Shown in pieces: positions 8,504 through 16,785 of a stretch of 64,000 nt of DNA. The DNA lies in contig NZ_AP026867.1 in the NCBI RefSeq assembly GCF_026000115.1, positions 217,501 to 281,500 of the forward strand, in the 5' to 3' direction. Numbering within the stretch: position 1 is the first letter of the stretch; every line of letters starts with the position of its first letter. The notes below the pieces were generated by a model. It saw nothing but the letters and a program-made list of their open reading frames with translations. It was not told the origin of the DNA and ran no database searches. Source of the DNA: Aureispira anguillae. Its GTDB lineage: Bacteria; Bacteroidota; Bacteroidia; Chitinophagales; Saprospiraceae. A program made the translations under genes and the position numbers.

Positions 8504-10612
8504 ATGATGTTTAATAAAAAATATTTCTTATTTCTGGCTCTTGCTTGTTCGGCAGTGTTTGCATTTACAACAGCAGATACAGATCCTGATTATCCCAACA
8601 AAGAATCTTTGTTGGTTGATGTAGTTTTACAAAGTTTACAATATAATCATTACAAACCTACCAAGGTAGATGATGTCCTGTCAGAAAGGGCCTATGATAT
8701 TTATCTAAAACGGGTAGACAATGGCAAGCGTTTTTTCTTGCAAGAAGACATTGAGCGTTTTGAGGTTCATAGAAAAAAATTGGATGATTATGCAATGAAG
8801 AAAGATTTTGCATTTTTTGATGATTTGCACAAAATTAGAAATGAGCGCATCAAACAAGCTCAAACGTTCTACAAAGAAATATTGTCCAAGCCATTTGACT
8901 TTGAAAAGAAGGAAACAATGGAAACCGATGATGATAAAATGGCTTATGCCAAAACGGAAAAAGAATTATACACTCGTTGGCATAAATTGTTAAAACATCG
9001 TGTATTGCTTGATATGCAGGTCAAATTGAAACGTCAAGAAAAAGCAAAGAAAAAAAAGGACGAATCTGTTGAAATCAAAACAATTGAAGAACTAGAAAAA
9101 GATTCTAGAGCCAAGATACTAAAGCAATTTGATCGCTGGTCAAAAGATATTGACCAAGAAGATCGAGATGATAAGATTGCTGCTTACATTAATACAATTG
9201 CCAATGTATTGGAGCCTCATACCAGTTATTTCCCACCATTAGAAAAACAAAATTTTAATATCCGAATCTCTGGTAAGTTAGAAGGAATTGGCGCTCAACT
9301 ACGCCAAGAAGATGGCTACATCAAGGTGGTGCGTATTGTGCCTGGATCTGCTTCTTGGAGACAGGGAGATTTAGGGGTAAATGACTTGATTATAAAAGTA
9401 GCTCAAGGCAAAGAGGAGCCAGTTGATGTAGTAGACATGAAAATGGATGATGTTTTACCGCTTATTCGTGGTCAAAAGGGAACAGAGGTTCGCTTGACTG
9501 TAAAAAAGACAGATGGCACCATCAAGACCATTCCTATTGTACGTGATGTTGTTGTTCTAGAAGAAAGTTATGCTAAGTCAGCTGTATTAGAATATAAAAA
9601 GAATAAGAAGAAAGTAGGGCTTATTGATTTGAGAAGCTTCTATGCTGATTTTAAAGATCCTCGTGGTAGACGTTGTTCTAGAGATGTTAAAAGAGAAGTG
9701 CAAAAATTGATTGCAGAAGGAATTGATGGTATTGTAATTGACCTTCGTTTTAATGGTGGTGGTTCGTTGCGTGATGTAGTCGATATGAGTGGTCTGTTTA
9801 TAGAAACAGGACCAATTGTACAGGTAAAAGGAAGAGATAGCCGTCCTCATCCATTAGAGGATAGAGATCCTAGTGTTTTATACGATGGCCCATTGGTTAT
9901 TATGGTGAATTCTTTTTCTGCTTCTGCTTCTGAAATCATGGCTGCAGCATTGCAAGATTATGGTAGAGCAATTGTCGTTGGTACTTCTCCTTCTACTTTT
10001 GGAAAAGGTACAGTACAACGTTTCTTTGATTTGGATGCAGTTGTGCCTCAACGATACAAAGAGTTAGGAGAGTTGGGATCTATGAAAATTACCATTCAAA
10101 AATTCTTCCGTATTAATGGCGGGTCAACTCAACTCAAGGGAGTGGTGCCAGACATTATTCTTCCTGGCGTTTATAGCTATAGAGAAATTGGAGAAAAAGA
10201 AGAAGACTTTCCAATGGCTTGGACTGAAATTGATCCTGTTTATTATAAAAAATCTACCATCAAGAAGTTAGATAAGATTAAGAAAAAAAGCGAAAAGCGT
10301 GTTGCTACAAACGAGGCTTTTGCAATGATTGATGAACGAGCAAAATGGTTTAAAGCCTTGCAGGAGGATACAGAAATTTCACTTAATATGAAGGAATATC
10401 GTGCACAACAAGAAGAGTACAATAAGATTTCTGAGAAATATAAGGACATCAACAAAGAAATTCCACATTTAGCAGTGGATATATTGGCTGCTGATATTGC
10501 CACCCTAGAAGCCGATACGATTCGTAAAGAAAGTATTCAAAAATGGCACAAGTCCTTAAAGAAAGACCCTTATATAGAGGAAGTCGTTCAGATTATTGGG
10601 GATTGGAATTAA
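8504..10612 (+). CDS. prc: S41 carboxy-terminal processing protease, Prc/Tsp type
   Basis: A periplasmic serine protease that trims or degrades proteins from their C-termini. From the start used here (ATG at 8504; GTG at 8486 is also in frame) it has a signal peptide (KKYFLFLALACSAVFAFT), an N-terminal helical domain, a PDZ domain at about 235-325 (ISGKLEGIGAQLRQEDGYIK), then the S41 core. FNGGGSLRDVVDMSGLF is followed by NSFSASASEIMAAALQDYGR with catalytic Ser474, and STFGKGTVQ with Lys501. Their 27-residue spacing and the intervening Asp485 follow E. coli Tsp. The C-terminal 150 residues form a charged helical extension as in Prc. About 702 residues, the usual Prc length. Monocistronic with a strong terminator. 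Confidence 0.93.
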   Translation: MMFNKKYFLFLALACSAVFAFTTADTDPDYPNKESLLVDVVLQSLQYNHYKPTKVDDVLSERAYDIYLKRVDNGKRFFLQEDIERFEVHRKKLDDYAMKKDFAFFDDLHKIRNERIKQAQTFYKEILSKPFDFEKKETMETDDDKMAYAKTEKELYTRWHKLLKHRVLLDMQVKLKRQEKAKKKKDESVEIKTIEELEKDSRAKILKQFDRWSKDIDQEDRDDKIAAYINTIANVLEPHTSYFPPLEKQNFNIRISGKLEGIGAQLRQEDGYIKVVRIVPGSASWRQGDLGVNDLIIKVAQGKEEPVDVVDMKMDDVLPLIRGQKGTEVRLTVKKTDGTIKTIPIVRDVVVLEESYAKSAVLEYKKNKKKVGLIDLRSFYADFKDPRGRRCSRDVKREVQKLIAEGIDGIVIDLRFNGGGSLRDVVDMSGLFIETGPIVQVKGRDSRPHPLEDRDPSVLYDGPLVIMVNSFSASASEIMAAALQDYGRAIVVGTSPSTFGKGTVQRFFDLDAVVPQRYKELGELGSMKITIQKFFRINGGSTQLKGVVPDIILPGVYSYREIGEKEEDFPMAWTEIDPVYYKKSTIKKLDKIKKKSEKRVATNEAFAMIDERAKWFKALQEDTEISLNMKEYRAQQEEYNKISEKYKDINKEIPHLAVDILAADIATLEADTIRKESIQKWHKSLKKDPYIEEVVQIIGDWN

Positions 10613-10674
10613 TTCTTAAAAGTTATCAACTTGAGTCATCCTATAAAATAGGGGAACAGAAATAAATAATAAAG

Positions 10675-10706
10675 GCAGTTACCACAGTGAAGTGGTAGCT
10701 GCTTTT
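10675..10706 (+). terminator. Terminator of the Prc-like gene
   Basis: A stem gcagttaccac / gtggtagctgc (one G-U) with the loop agtgaa is followed by TTTTTG, 62 bases after the stop. Confidence 0.8.
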
Positions 10707-10722
10707 TGTTTAAATGGGTTTG

Positions 10723-11976
10723 CTAGTGATAAAGAGGCAGCCCTTTAAATTTACCATTAGCATCAGGGGTATAAACAAATAAATTGTTTCGCTCAAATTT
10801 ATAGTTATAATCTTTGAGAGGCACACAGATGCCTTCCAAGTCGCATTCATAATGTACCTTAATAGGATAGTTTTTTTGGTAAAGCTCACCATCAGCATCA
10901 AAGGAAAAAATATAGATAGTTGTATTTTCTAAAAATTCCTCTTGATTGACGGAAATAAATCCAAAACGAATAGGCTTATGAGGAGCCCATACTACTTCAG
11001 AAACCCCTTCATAACTATTAAAATCTTTTAAGATGGTTTTATTTTTTTGTTGCTCAATATCGTAAATACAAATGGCGTTACTAGCTAAATTCGTATAAAT
11101 TAAATATCGCCCATTAGGAGACAAAGAAGTCACTTGTGAGCAGAGCAATTCATCGTGTATTTTTTTGGGAATCTCGATAACATGCCCTTGGGCATCTTCT
11201 ATTAAGTAGGCAATACAGCCTTCCTCATGAGCATTTACTTCTACTAAAATTTTGTTTCCTTTTACTTTGTGAACAATCCCTCCTTTATCTTCTTCCTCGT
11301 TTACTTCATGGAGTTCCTCATCCAATATCAATAAAAATTCTTCATGGATACGATCCCATTTGTATTCTAGTAAGTGGTTGTCTCGATAATTGACGGTGCC
11401 TTTGATCAGGATATAACCTTCAAAAAATTCATAGAACGAACGGTTTTCGACACGTTTACTATGTTGTGGCAAACCATATTGATTGTCAAAAGAGTCTATG
11501 CTTTCCCATACCTGCTCAAAAGGAAAGGAAAAAATTTCATAGGCAGGATTCCCAAATGGATGCCTAAGAATAACAATTTCACGACCTTGATAAGCTAAAC
11601 CATAATCAAAATGCAAGTCAATAACGAGTTCATAATCTTCATCATTGGTCACATTTTCAAAATCCACATGCTCAATAATTCCTTCTGATTTGTTAGTTAG
11701 TGGGATATAATGTGGCGGTTCTTTGGGGTCACTAATATGATATAAAAACAGGGCAGGTCGAGACATAACAGCATTAAAAGCGACGTACCATTCGTCTGCC
11801 AAGCCTGTCTTTATTAATTTGACATGAATATCTGCGGTGTCTCTAATTGCATAAAAACCTTTCTCTCGGAAATGCTGTACGGCAACTTCTTTTATGTCGC
11901 CAACACTCAATTGGGTGACTTGGTTACACGAAGCTAAAAAAAAAGAAAGGCAAAATAAGCAAGTTTTAATTGACAT
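10723..11976 (-). CDS. Hypothetical lipoprotein, beta-propeller-like
   Basis: A 417-residue protein with a lipoprotein signal peptide: CLFCLSFFLASC, with the lipid-modified Cys at about residue 17. The C-terminal half contains VTSLSPNGRYLIYTNLA and WAPHKPIRFGFIS, reminiscent of WD40/TolB-like propeller blades, flanked by acidic strands. An EEEDKGG linker lies near the centre. I do not recognise a named family. Likely anchored in the outer or inner membrane facing the periplasm. It is convergent with the Prc-like gene and has no operon partner. Confidence 0.75.
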   Translation of the reverse strand: MSIKTCLFCLSFFLASCNQVTQLSVGDIKEVAVQHFREKGFYAIRDTADIHVKLIKTGLADEWYVAFNAVMSRPALFLYHISDPKEPPHYIPLTNKSEGIIEHVDFENVTNDEDYELVIDLHFDYGLAYQGREIVILRHPFGNPAYEIFSFPFEQVWESIDSFDNQYGLPQHSKRVENRSFYEFFEGYILIKGTVNYRDNHLLEYKWDRIHEEFLLILDEELHEVNEEEDKGGIVHKVKGNKILVEVNAHEEGCIAYLIEDAQGHVIEIPKKIHDELLCSQVTSLSPNGRYLIYTNLASNAICIYDIEQQKNKTILKDFNSYEGVSEVVWAPHKPIRFGFISVNQEEFLENTTIYIFSFDADGELYQKNYPIKVHYECDLEGICVPLKDYNYKFERNNLFVYTPDANGKFKGLPLYH

Positions 11977-12202
11977 AGATCGCTTATTGGCAGACCTGTA
12001 TAAAACAATCGCTAATATTGATGCATTAGAATGTTTGTACTTCTTTAAAGGTTGTATTTTTCTGATAACTGTATAGATTTTTTTCCGTAGCTAGAGTTGA
12101 GAATAAATGATGAGTAAAGTTCTATAGAAATTACTTATATTGTTAATATCTCCAATAAACCACACACTAAATTGTAGAATTTTTCTACCAAACCAATAGA
12201 AG

Positions 12203-12670
12203 ATGAACAAGCAAGAGCAATTTTTAAAAGAAACCTTATTCCAAAAACTAGATGCGCTTAGTGTTGATGCCAATCCTCAATGGGGAATTATGTCAGCACA
12301 GCACATGGTTGAACATCTAAGTTCTTTATTTTTATTTACAATTGAAAAAATCAAAGGCGTAAGTTTTTTTGATAAAGAAAAGCTAGAGCGAAATTATAAC
12401 TATCTGATTCGGGATAAGCAGCCTTTTCGGAAAAATATTAAGTTACCCAATATGGAGCAACTGCAACCTTTGCGTTTTCCATCCTTAAAAGCAGCCATAA
12501 AGGTGCTAAATGATTTGGTCGTCCAATTTTATGCATTTTTTGAGACAGATAAAGAAAAAAAGACCATGCACCCTGCTATAGGAATGTTGAATTTTGAGGA
12601 ATGGGAATGGAATCATTATGCACATGCACGGCATCATTTAGTCCAATTTGGTTTATTAGAAGAGGTATAA
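12203..12670 (+). CDS. DUF1569 (DinB-like) protein
   Basis: A 155-residue four-helix-bundle protein. The DUF1569 pattern is clear at the C-terminus: MHPAIGMLNFEEWEWNHYAH followed by ARHHLVQFGL, giving the His residues that form the DinB-type metal site. An earlier His is in SAQHMVEHL. Function is unknown; relatives are thiol-dependent S-transferase-like proteins. Its stop overlaps the next gene's start (TAATG at 12668-12672), so the two are translationally coupled. Confidence 0.82.
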   Translation: MNKQEQFLKETLFQKLDALSVDANPQWGIMSAQHMVEHLSSLFLFTIEKIKGVSFFDKEKLERNYNYLIRDKQPFRKNIKLPNMEQLQPLRFPSLKAAIKVLNDLVVQFYAFFETDKEKKTMHPAIGMLNFEEWEWNHYAHARHHLVQFGLLEEV

Positions 12671-13347
12671 TGAAGGGACAACTATCCAACTTTATTCAAA
12701 AAAATAGCTTACTTTTTTTGGGAGGGCATCTGTTACTAATTATCGTAGGGTCTCTAAGTCCTAGACTACCTGAAGATACGCAAACAGGAGAAATTAGCAT
12801 GGGGCTGTCTCCCAAAGAAGGAGATAATTTTAAAATAGCAAATGATCCTATTGTTTATCGTTTAGAAAATGGAAAAAGGAGGCAATACAAAAGTGCCAAT
12901 TCATTTTTTAATCATAGCAACAACAAACCATTTGATACTCCTTATCGTGAAGGTGGTATTTTGATTTGTGATAAAGAAACGGTTATTAAATTTCCAAAAG
13001 GGGATTATATGCCTTATAAAGAAGGGGGAATAGGAGAACATTGCATTCAACCAACAGCATTGGAACGTCTAGCAAGTAAGATTTGGAGATGGGATAAGTT
13101 AGGGCATTTTTTAGCCTATGCTATTTTAGCGATTCTTCTATTGCTTTTTTCTGTGCAATATACTGTTTTGGGGGAAGGGGCTTCTTGGGGATTTGTTTTA
13201 CTTATCGGAACAGTATTAGGAGTAGGGATAGAATATTTACAATTTACCTACATTACAGGGCGAAATAAAGAAGTACTGGATTTGCTATTTAATAGTTTGG
13301 GCTTGTTAGGAGGAGTATTTTTTTATAAAAAATGGTGGATCAAATAA
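12670..13347 (+). CDS. VanZ-like family membrane protein
   Basis: A 225-residue membrane protein. Its first transmembrane helix (LLFLGGHLLLIIVGSLSP) is followed by the C-terminal VanZ-like core: KLGHFLAYAILAILLLLFS, GTVLGVGIEYLQ, and a final GRNKEVLDLLFNSLGLLGG, where the Glu, Arg, Asp and Asn family positions are all present. Between helix 1 and the core is an insert of roughly 100 residues, predicted outside the membrane, that typical VanZ-like proteins lack. The start is the ATG at 12670 that overlaps the preceding stop. An upstream in-frame start would run through the DUF1569 gene. Function unknown (VanZ itself gives low-level teicoplanin resistance). Confidence 0.85.
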   Translation: MKGQLSNFIQKNSLLFLGGHLLLIIVGSLSPRLPEDTQTGEISMGLSPKEGDNFKIANDPIVYRLENGKRRQYKSANSFFNHSNNKPFDTPYREGGILICDKETVIKFPKGDYMPYKEGGIGEHCIQPTALERLASKIWRWDKLGHFLAYAILAILLLLFSVQYTVLGEGASWGFVLLIGTVLGVGIEYLQFTYITGRNKEVLDLLFNSLGLLGGVFFYKKWWIK

Positions 13348-13358
13348 TCTTATAAAAA

Positions 13359-13390
13359 ATAAGAGCCCGTTATATTGAACGGACTCTTAT
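13359..13390 (-). terminator. Hairpin between convergent genes
   Basis: A 13-bp stem ataagagcccgtt / aacggactcttat with one mismatch. On the minus strand it is followed by TTTTTT, so it mainly terminates the SnoaL-like gene and may also stop VanZ transcription. Confidence 0.65.
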
Positions 13391-13472
13391 CGCTAAGTAT
13401 ATGTTAAGTAACTAAGCAGAACGAATGATTAGGAATGTATAATCAATGCTGCTTAAGTTTGAGTATCTCTAA

Positions 13473-13850
13473 TTAAGCTTCTTGTTTTTGTGGTGTGTGG
13501 AAGAATTCTTCTCTTACCACTTTGCCATTGTTAACGGTATAAACACAAATTTCGTGCATGTCAACAGGTACAGGTACTCCTTTCATATTGACATTTAGTA
13601 ACATGGCACAAGAAAAGAAGTTTTCAGCGACAACAGGATCTGATACAACATTAGAATTTACTTTCTCTAACATGCTCTGAAACTGTTCTCCTTTTTTTGC
13701 AATGGCTTCCAAACCTTTTACAATTCGGTTGGGTGTTCCTTCTGGTTCAACACTTACAATATCAGGAGCGTACAATTCTTTAATTGCTTGGTCATAATTG
13801 CCTTCACGACATAATTCTACTAGTCTATTGGCTACTTCTTGTGTGGTCAT
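13473..13850 (-). CDS. SnoaL-like / NTF2-fold protein
   Basis: A 125-residue single-domain protein of the NTF2-like superfamily. The N-terminal helix carries VANRLVELCREGNYDQAIKELY, followed by VSVEPEG and the GLEAIAKKGEQF helix. The final strands VDMHEICVYTVNNGKVVREEFF match SnoaL-like proteins of the stress/ketosteroid-isomerase-like group. No signal peptide. No substrate can be inferred. A second NTF2-fold gene lies at 15760-16110, but the two are not obviously close paralogues. Confidence 0.8.
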   Translation of the reverse strand: MTTQEVANRLVELCREGNYDQAIKELYAPDIVSVEPEGTPNRIVKGLEAIAKKGEQFQSMLEKVNSNVVSDPVVAENFFSCAMLLNVNMKGVPVPVDMHEICVYTVNNGKVVREEFFHTPQKQEA

Positions 13851-13897
13851 TGTGATGATAAGTTTTGAAATGAATAATTAAATATTTGATTGTATCA

Positions 13898-13905
13898 CAA
13901 AAGTA
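13898..13905 (-). promoter_or_regulatory. -7 box for the SnoaL-like gene
   Basis: TACTTTTG on the minus strand matches TAnnTTTG, with a predicted start of transcription about 40 bases before the ATG. The expected -33 TTG is not well spaced, so the call is tentative. Confidence 0.35.
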
Positions 13906-13964
13906 AAGTAGCACCATGACAACAGTATGTCAGTAGGGGAAAATTTATTTTAGATAAAAATTAT

Positions 13965-14162
13965 GGTTCTTTGATAAATGGTGTGGAATCGTAAACTACC
14001 TTGTCTGCTTATTACTACTTTTGTTATAAGTTATAGGTCGTAAGTCGTATGTCCTGTATTTACAGGAACTAAGCATACGACTTACGATATAACTTTCTAC
14101 TAAAAAAAGTAGTTAAAAGTTTACCCTTTTTTAGTGTTTACCACACGATTTATCAAAGAACC
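13965..14162. mobile_element. MITE-like element with three nested inverted repeats
   Basis: The outer arms (13965-13986 and 14141-14162) are ggttctttgataaatggtgtgg and its complement with one mismatch. The middle arms 14028-14051 / 14074-14095 pair over 22 bases with a 2-base bulge (core tcgtaagtcgtatg / catacgacttacga). The centre tcctgta-tt-tacagga forms a third stem. The whole 198 bases can fold into one long cruciform. No open frame. It fills the 361-base gap 13851-14211. The outer arms are too long and too regular to be a plain terminator. Confidence 0.6.
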
Positions 14163-14211
14163 CAAATTAGTTACTTAAGTTGATTTTTAGCAGAAAAATA
14201 AAGCTAATAGA

Positions 14212-15153
14212 TTAGTGATAATGTTCATAAAGCTCTTTGGTCAGCTCCTTTAATCTATCTTTTAAGGCTAGGGGGCTGATAACAGTAGCTTGGTTGCTAA
14301 ACTGTATTAACCAACGAGCAACAATCTCAATAGAAGAATTTAAAAATTTCATATAAACGGCTTCTCCCTGATCTATTTGTTCTACAAAACCAAAATAATA
14401 CTTCCGACTTTCAGCATATTGGAGAATCGATTTATTAAATAAAATTTCCATGCTAATAAATTGTTGTTGTGCTTTCCAGGCTTCATTTTGGCGATCAATA
14501 TAAGTTTGTAAGCTAATGTGCCTATCTTCAAACGATTGATCGAGCAATTGCAATTGAGTAATGCGATTCATTTTAAAGGTTCGATAGTCGTTTTTTAACT
14601 GGCAGAAAGCAACCAAATACCAATTGTTGTGATGATAACAGCCAATAGGTTCTAATTTTCGCTCCGAAGGAGTGCCATCTGCTTTTTGATATTGGATATA
14701 AATGAGCAACTTAGAAGCAATACTTTTAAATAAATCTTGGAGGTAAGCCTTGTTTTCCCAATGTTTATAACTAGAAAAAGCAATAGAGTCATCCAGAACA
14801 GCAAGCGATTGCTTATCTGTGCTTCTGAGTGTGGCTTTGATTTTTGTCATGGCATTCGAGTAATGCTGCTGAATGGTATGATCCGCTATCGTGCCAATGA
14901 ATTTCTCAGCAGTTAGCAAGGCAGAAGCCTCTTCTTCATTAAACATAATGGGAGGGAGGCGATAGCCTTCCATGATTGAATAACCAACACCAGGATCTCC
15001 AATAATGGGTATTCCTGCATTTTTGAGGGTACTAATATCTCGATAAACGGTTCGTAGACTAATTCCAAACCGATCAGAAATGGTGGCTGCCTTGATGACT
15101 TTTTTGGTCTGTAAAAGGATTAGGGTGGAAATAACACGATCAAACTTATTCAT
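14212..15153 (-). CDS. YafY-type transcriptional regulator with HTH and WYL domains
   Basis: A 313-residue regulator. Residues 1-60 form a DeoR-type winged helix-turn-helix (MNKFDRVISTLILLQTKK, then FGISLRTVYRDISTLKNAG as the recognition helix). A WYL domain occupies about 130-225 (LEPIGCYHHNNWYLVAFCQL, with FKMNRI), and a WCX-like C-terminal domain follows. WYL regulators bind nucleic-acid or nucleotide ligands and often control defence or DNA-repair genes. The in-frame ATG at 15177 adds a non-family leader, so 15153 is chosen. A palindrome 60-80 bases upstream is a candidate autoregulatory operator. The target genes are unclear. Confidence 0.88.
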   Translation of the reverse strand: MNKFDRVISTLILLQTKKVIKAATISDRFGISLRTVYRDISTLKNAGIPIIGDPGVGYSIMEGYRLPPIMFNEEEASALLTAEKFIGTIADHTIQQHYSNAMTKIKATLRSTDKQSLAVLDDSIAFSSYKHWENKAYLQDLFKSIASKLLIYIQYQKADGTPSERKLEPIGCYHHNNWYLVAFCQLKNDYRTFKMNRITQLQLLDQSFEDRHISLQTYIDRQNEAWKAQQQFISMEILFNKSILQYAESRKYYFGFVEQIDQGEAVYMKFLNSSIEIVARWLIQFSNQATVISPLALKDRLKELTKELYEHYH

Positions 15154-15212
15154 TGGAAATATAATATTGGGATACATGAATTCTCCATCGTGCAGGATCT
15201 ATTCGTCTAAAA

Positions 15213-15232
15213 TACTAGACGATTTTACGGGC
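15213..15232. promoter_or_regulatory. Palindrome upstream of the WYL regulator
   Basis: tcgtcta-aaatac-tagacga: perfect 7-bp arms with a 6-base spacer, lying between a TAATTTTG -7-like box (15273-15266, minus) and the regulator's ATG. The position suits autorepression. Confidence 0.4.
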
Positions 15233-15335
15233 AATAATGGAAATAATAGATAGTGTTTCTCCGAACAAAATTACAGTTTTTATACTGAAAAATAAAACGA
15301 AAGACGGCTAGGCTTTGAATAGTGGCAGGGAAATT

Positions 15336-15662
15336 TTAACCAGGAACATTTGGAATGTCCAATTTAGCATTCCCCTTGCCTTTGCTAAACGAAAGATGCA
15401 TAAAGATTAGCCATTCTCTTTCAGTGGATAAATCAATGTTACTAGTATCGAGTTCTGAGATTTGTAGGATGTGTTGAAATTTCTTGTGCAGTGCTGCAAT
15501 TTGATTTTCAGGGACTTCAATACTTAAACTTAATGCTAAATCAGAGAATCTATTAAAATGAATAATACAGCCATGATGCGTATCAATAAGTTCTTTGATG
15601 TGCTCAATAATAACCATTCGGTTTGCCCCTGAGTAGGCTTCCCAGTTTAACTTTTTTAGCAT
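15336..15662 (-). CDS. Hypothetical protein, 108 aa
   Basis: Starts MLKKLNWEAYSGANRMVII at 15662; an earlier in-frame start (15731) adds a hydrophobic leader without family support. It is predicted as a small alpha/beta protein with HIKELIDTHHGCIIHFNRFSDLALSLSIEV, a pattern like the small ferredoxin-fold proteins of Bacteroidota, but I cannot name a family. It lies between the WYL regulator and the NTF2-fold gene, 97 bases from the latter, on the same strand. Confidence 0.65.
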   Translation of the reverse strand: MLKKLNWEAYSGANRMVIIEHIKELIDTHHGCIIHFNRFSDLALSLSIEVPENQIAALHKKFQHILQISELDTSNIDLSTEREWLIFMHLSFSKGKGNAKLDIPNVPG

Positions 15663-15759
15663 GAGGATGATATACCGTATTGGAGTGAGATAAACAACGG
15701 TTGTTGCCCTTTTTAGTAACAAATAGACCAATATAAAAACATTGGTCTATTGTTTTGTT

Positions 15760-16110
15760 TTATAGCGTATAGTGTATAATGCATTTATTGATTAAGCCAT
15801 CGGCATCAAAAAACATAAGTTGGATAGAATTTTTATCCAAGACAGATTTATAATATAAAGCAATTGAATTGATACTTTGGGTTACTTCAAGTAATTCAAA
15901 ATGTAAATCAGGAATGGTATTGAGTGCTTTGCCCCAGTAATCGGCAACCTTTGCTTTGCCTTTTAAGGAGCCTTCGTCTAAGCCCAATGCGATTTTTATC
16001 ATAGGTGTTATAATTTCTACCTCTTCGCTATAGTACTTTAGTATTTCATTTAAATCGTGTGAATTCCATGCCGAAATCCATTCTTTAGCGAATAATTGAG
16101 CATCTTTCAT
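15760..16110 (-). CDS. SnoaL-like / NTF2-fold protein
   Basis: A 116-residue NTF2-like protein. The opening FAKEWISAWNSHDLNEILKYY is the classical SnoaL helix pair, followed by ITPMIKIA, a GKAKVADYWGKALNTIPDLHF segment and closing strands YYKSVLDKNSIQLMFF. No catalytic Asp/His pair is obvious enough to assign an activity. Its start overlaps the stop of the upstream membrane protein by four bases (ATGA, 16107-16110), showing translational coupling. Confidence 0.82.
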   Translation of the reverse strand: MKDAQLFAKEWISAWNSHDLNEILKYYSEEVEIITPMIKIALGLDEGSLKGKAKVADYWGKALNTIPDLHFELLEVTQSINSIALYYKSVLDKNSIQLMFFDADGLINKCIIHYTL

Positions 16111-16682
16111 ATGGTTTCTATATTTTGTTGAATAATTTGAGCGACTTTTTTGACCTCTTGAATGCGATTAAGGGTGGGGGGGAATTGAACTTGATTTTTT
16201 TCATAATTATAGGTAGAAAAGGAAGCAGGTGTTTCCGTAAAAATGGTAATATCACCCAACTGTTTTTTTTGATTACCAACTTCAATTCGTTGAATTTGTT
16301 TAAATGGAATAAAATGGTTGTTGAATTGTAAGACCCAATTTACTTCTCTTATATAAATTCCTTTTTTCAGAATATAATAATGAGTAGTGCTATATTTCCC
16401 TTTACTGGGATATAATTTTTCTCGGTATCTTCTTACCATAGCAGGCAAGAATAATAAAAAAAGTGCAATAACTAATATTAATATATGAATTATTATGCTA
16501 TTCTGTTTATATATGTTAAAAAAAACAGGAATAGCTGAAAGATGCAAAACAACCTGATGATAAGTTGTGATTCTTCCTGCAATTGCAAAAGCAAGTGAAC
16601 TCGCAGCGCCTTCCCAGAGAATATCTTCGGAAGAAGCATTGAGTAATTCATCTTGCTCATCATCTAAGAGGTAATCGGACAT
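16107..16682 (-). CDS. Membrane protein with PH-like domain
   Basis: A 191-residue protein. After an acidic N-terminus (DDEQDELLNASSEDILWEG), two membrane helices follow (about 48-85: VVLHLSAIPVFFNIY and IIIHILILVIALFLLFL). A C-terminal beta-rich domain (YYILKKGIYIREVNWVLQF, IPFKQIQRIEVG) looks like the bacterial PH domain of YdbS-type proteins. Function unknown. It forms a two-gene unit with the NTF2-fold gene through an ATGA overlap. Confidence 0.65.
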   Translation of the reverse strand: MSDYLLDDEQDELLNASSEDILWEGAASSLAFAIAGRITTYHQVVLHLSAIPVFFNIYKQNSIIIHILILVIALFLLFLPAMVRRYREKLYPSKGKYSTTHYYILKKGIYIREVNWVLQFNNHFIPFKQIQRIEVGNQKKQLGDITIFTETPASFSTYNYEKNQVQFPPTLNRIQEVKKVAQIIQQNIETI

Positions 16683-16721
16683 TTTTTCTGTTTATAAAAA
16701 CACTAAAGTGTAAACCAAAAA

Positions 16722-16758
16722 AATACGCCTAACCATTGCTAAAATGATTAAGCGTATT
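16722..16758 (-). terminator. Terminator of the 442-aa T9SS gene
   Basis: An imperfect stem aatacgcctaaccat / atgattaagcgtatt is followed on the minus strand by TTTTTGG, about 30 bases past the stop at 16786. Confidence 0.6.
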
Positions 16759-16785
16759 CTTGTCTTTTTAGTAGAAAATAACTGC

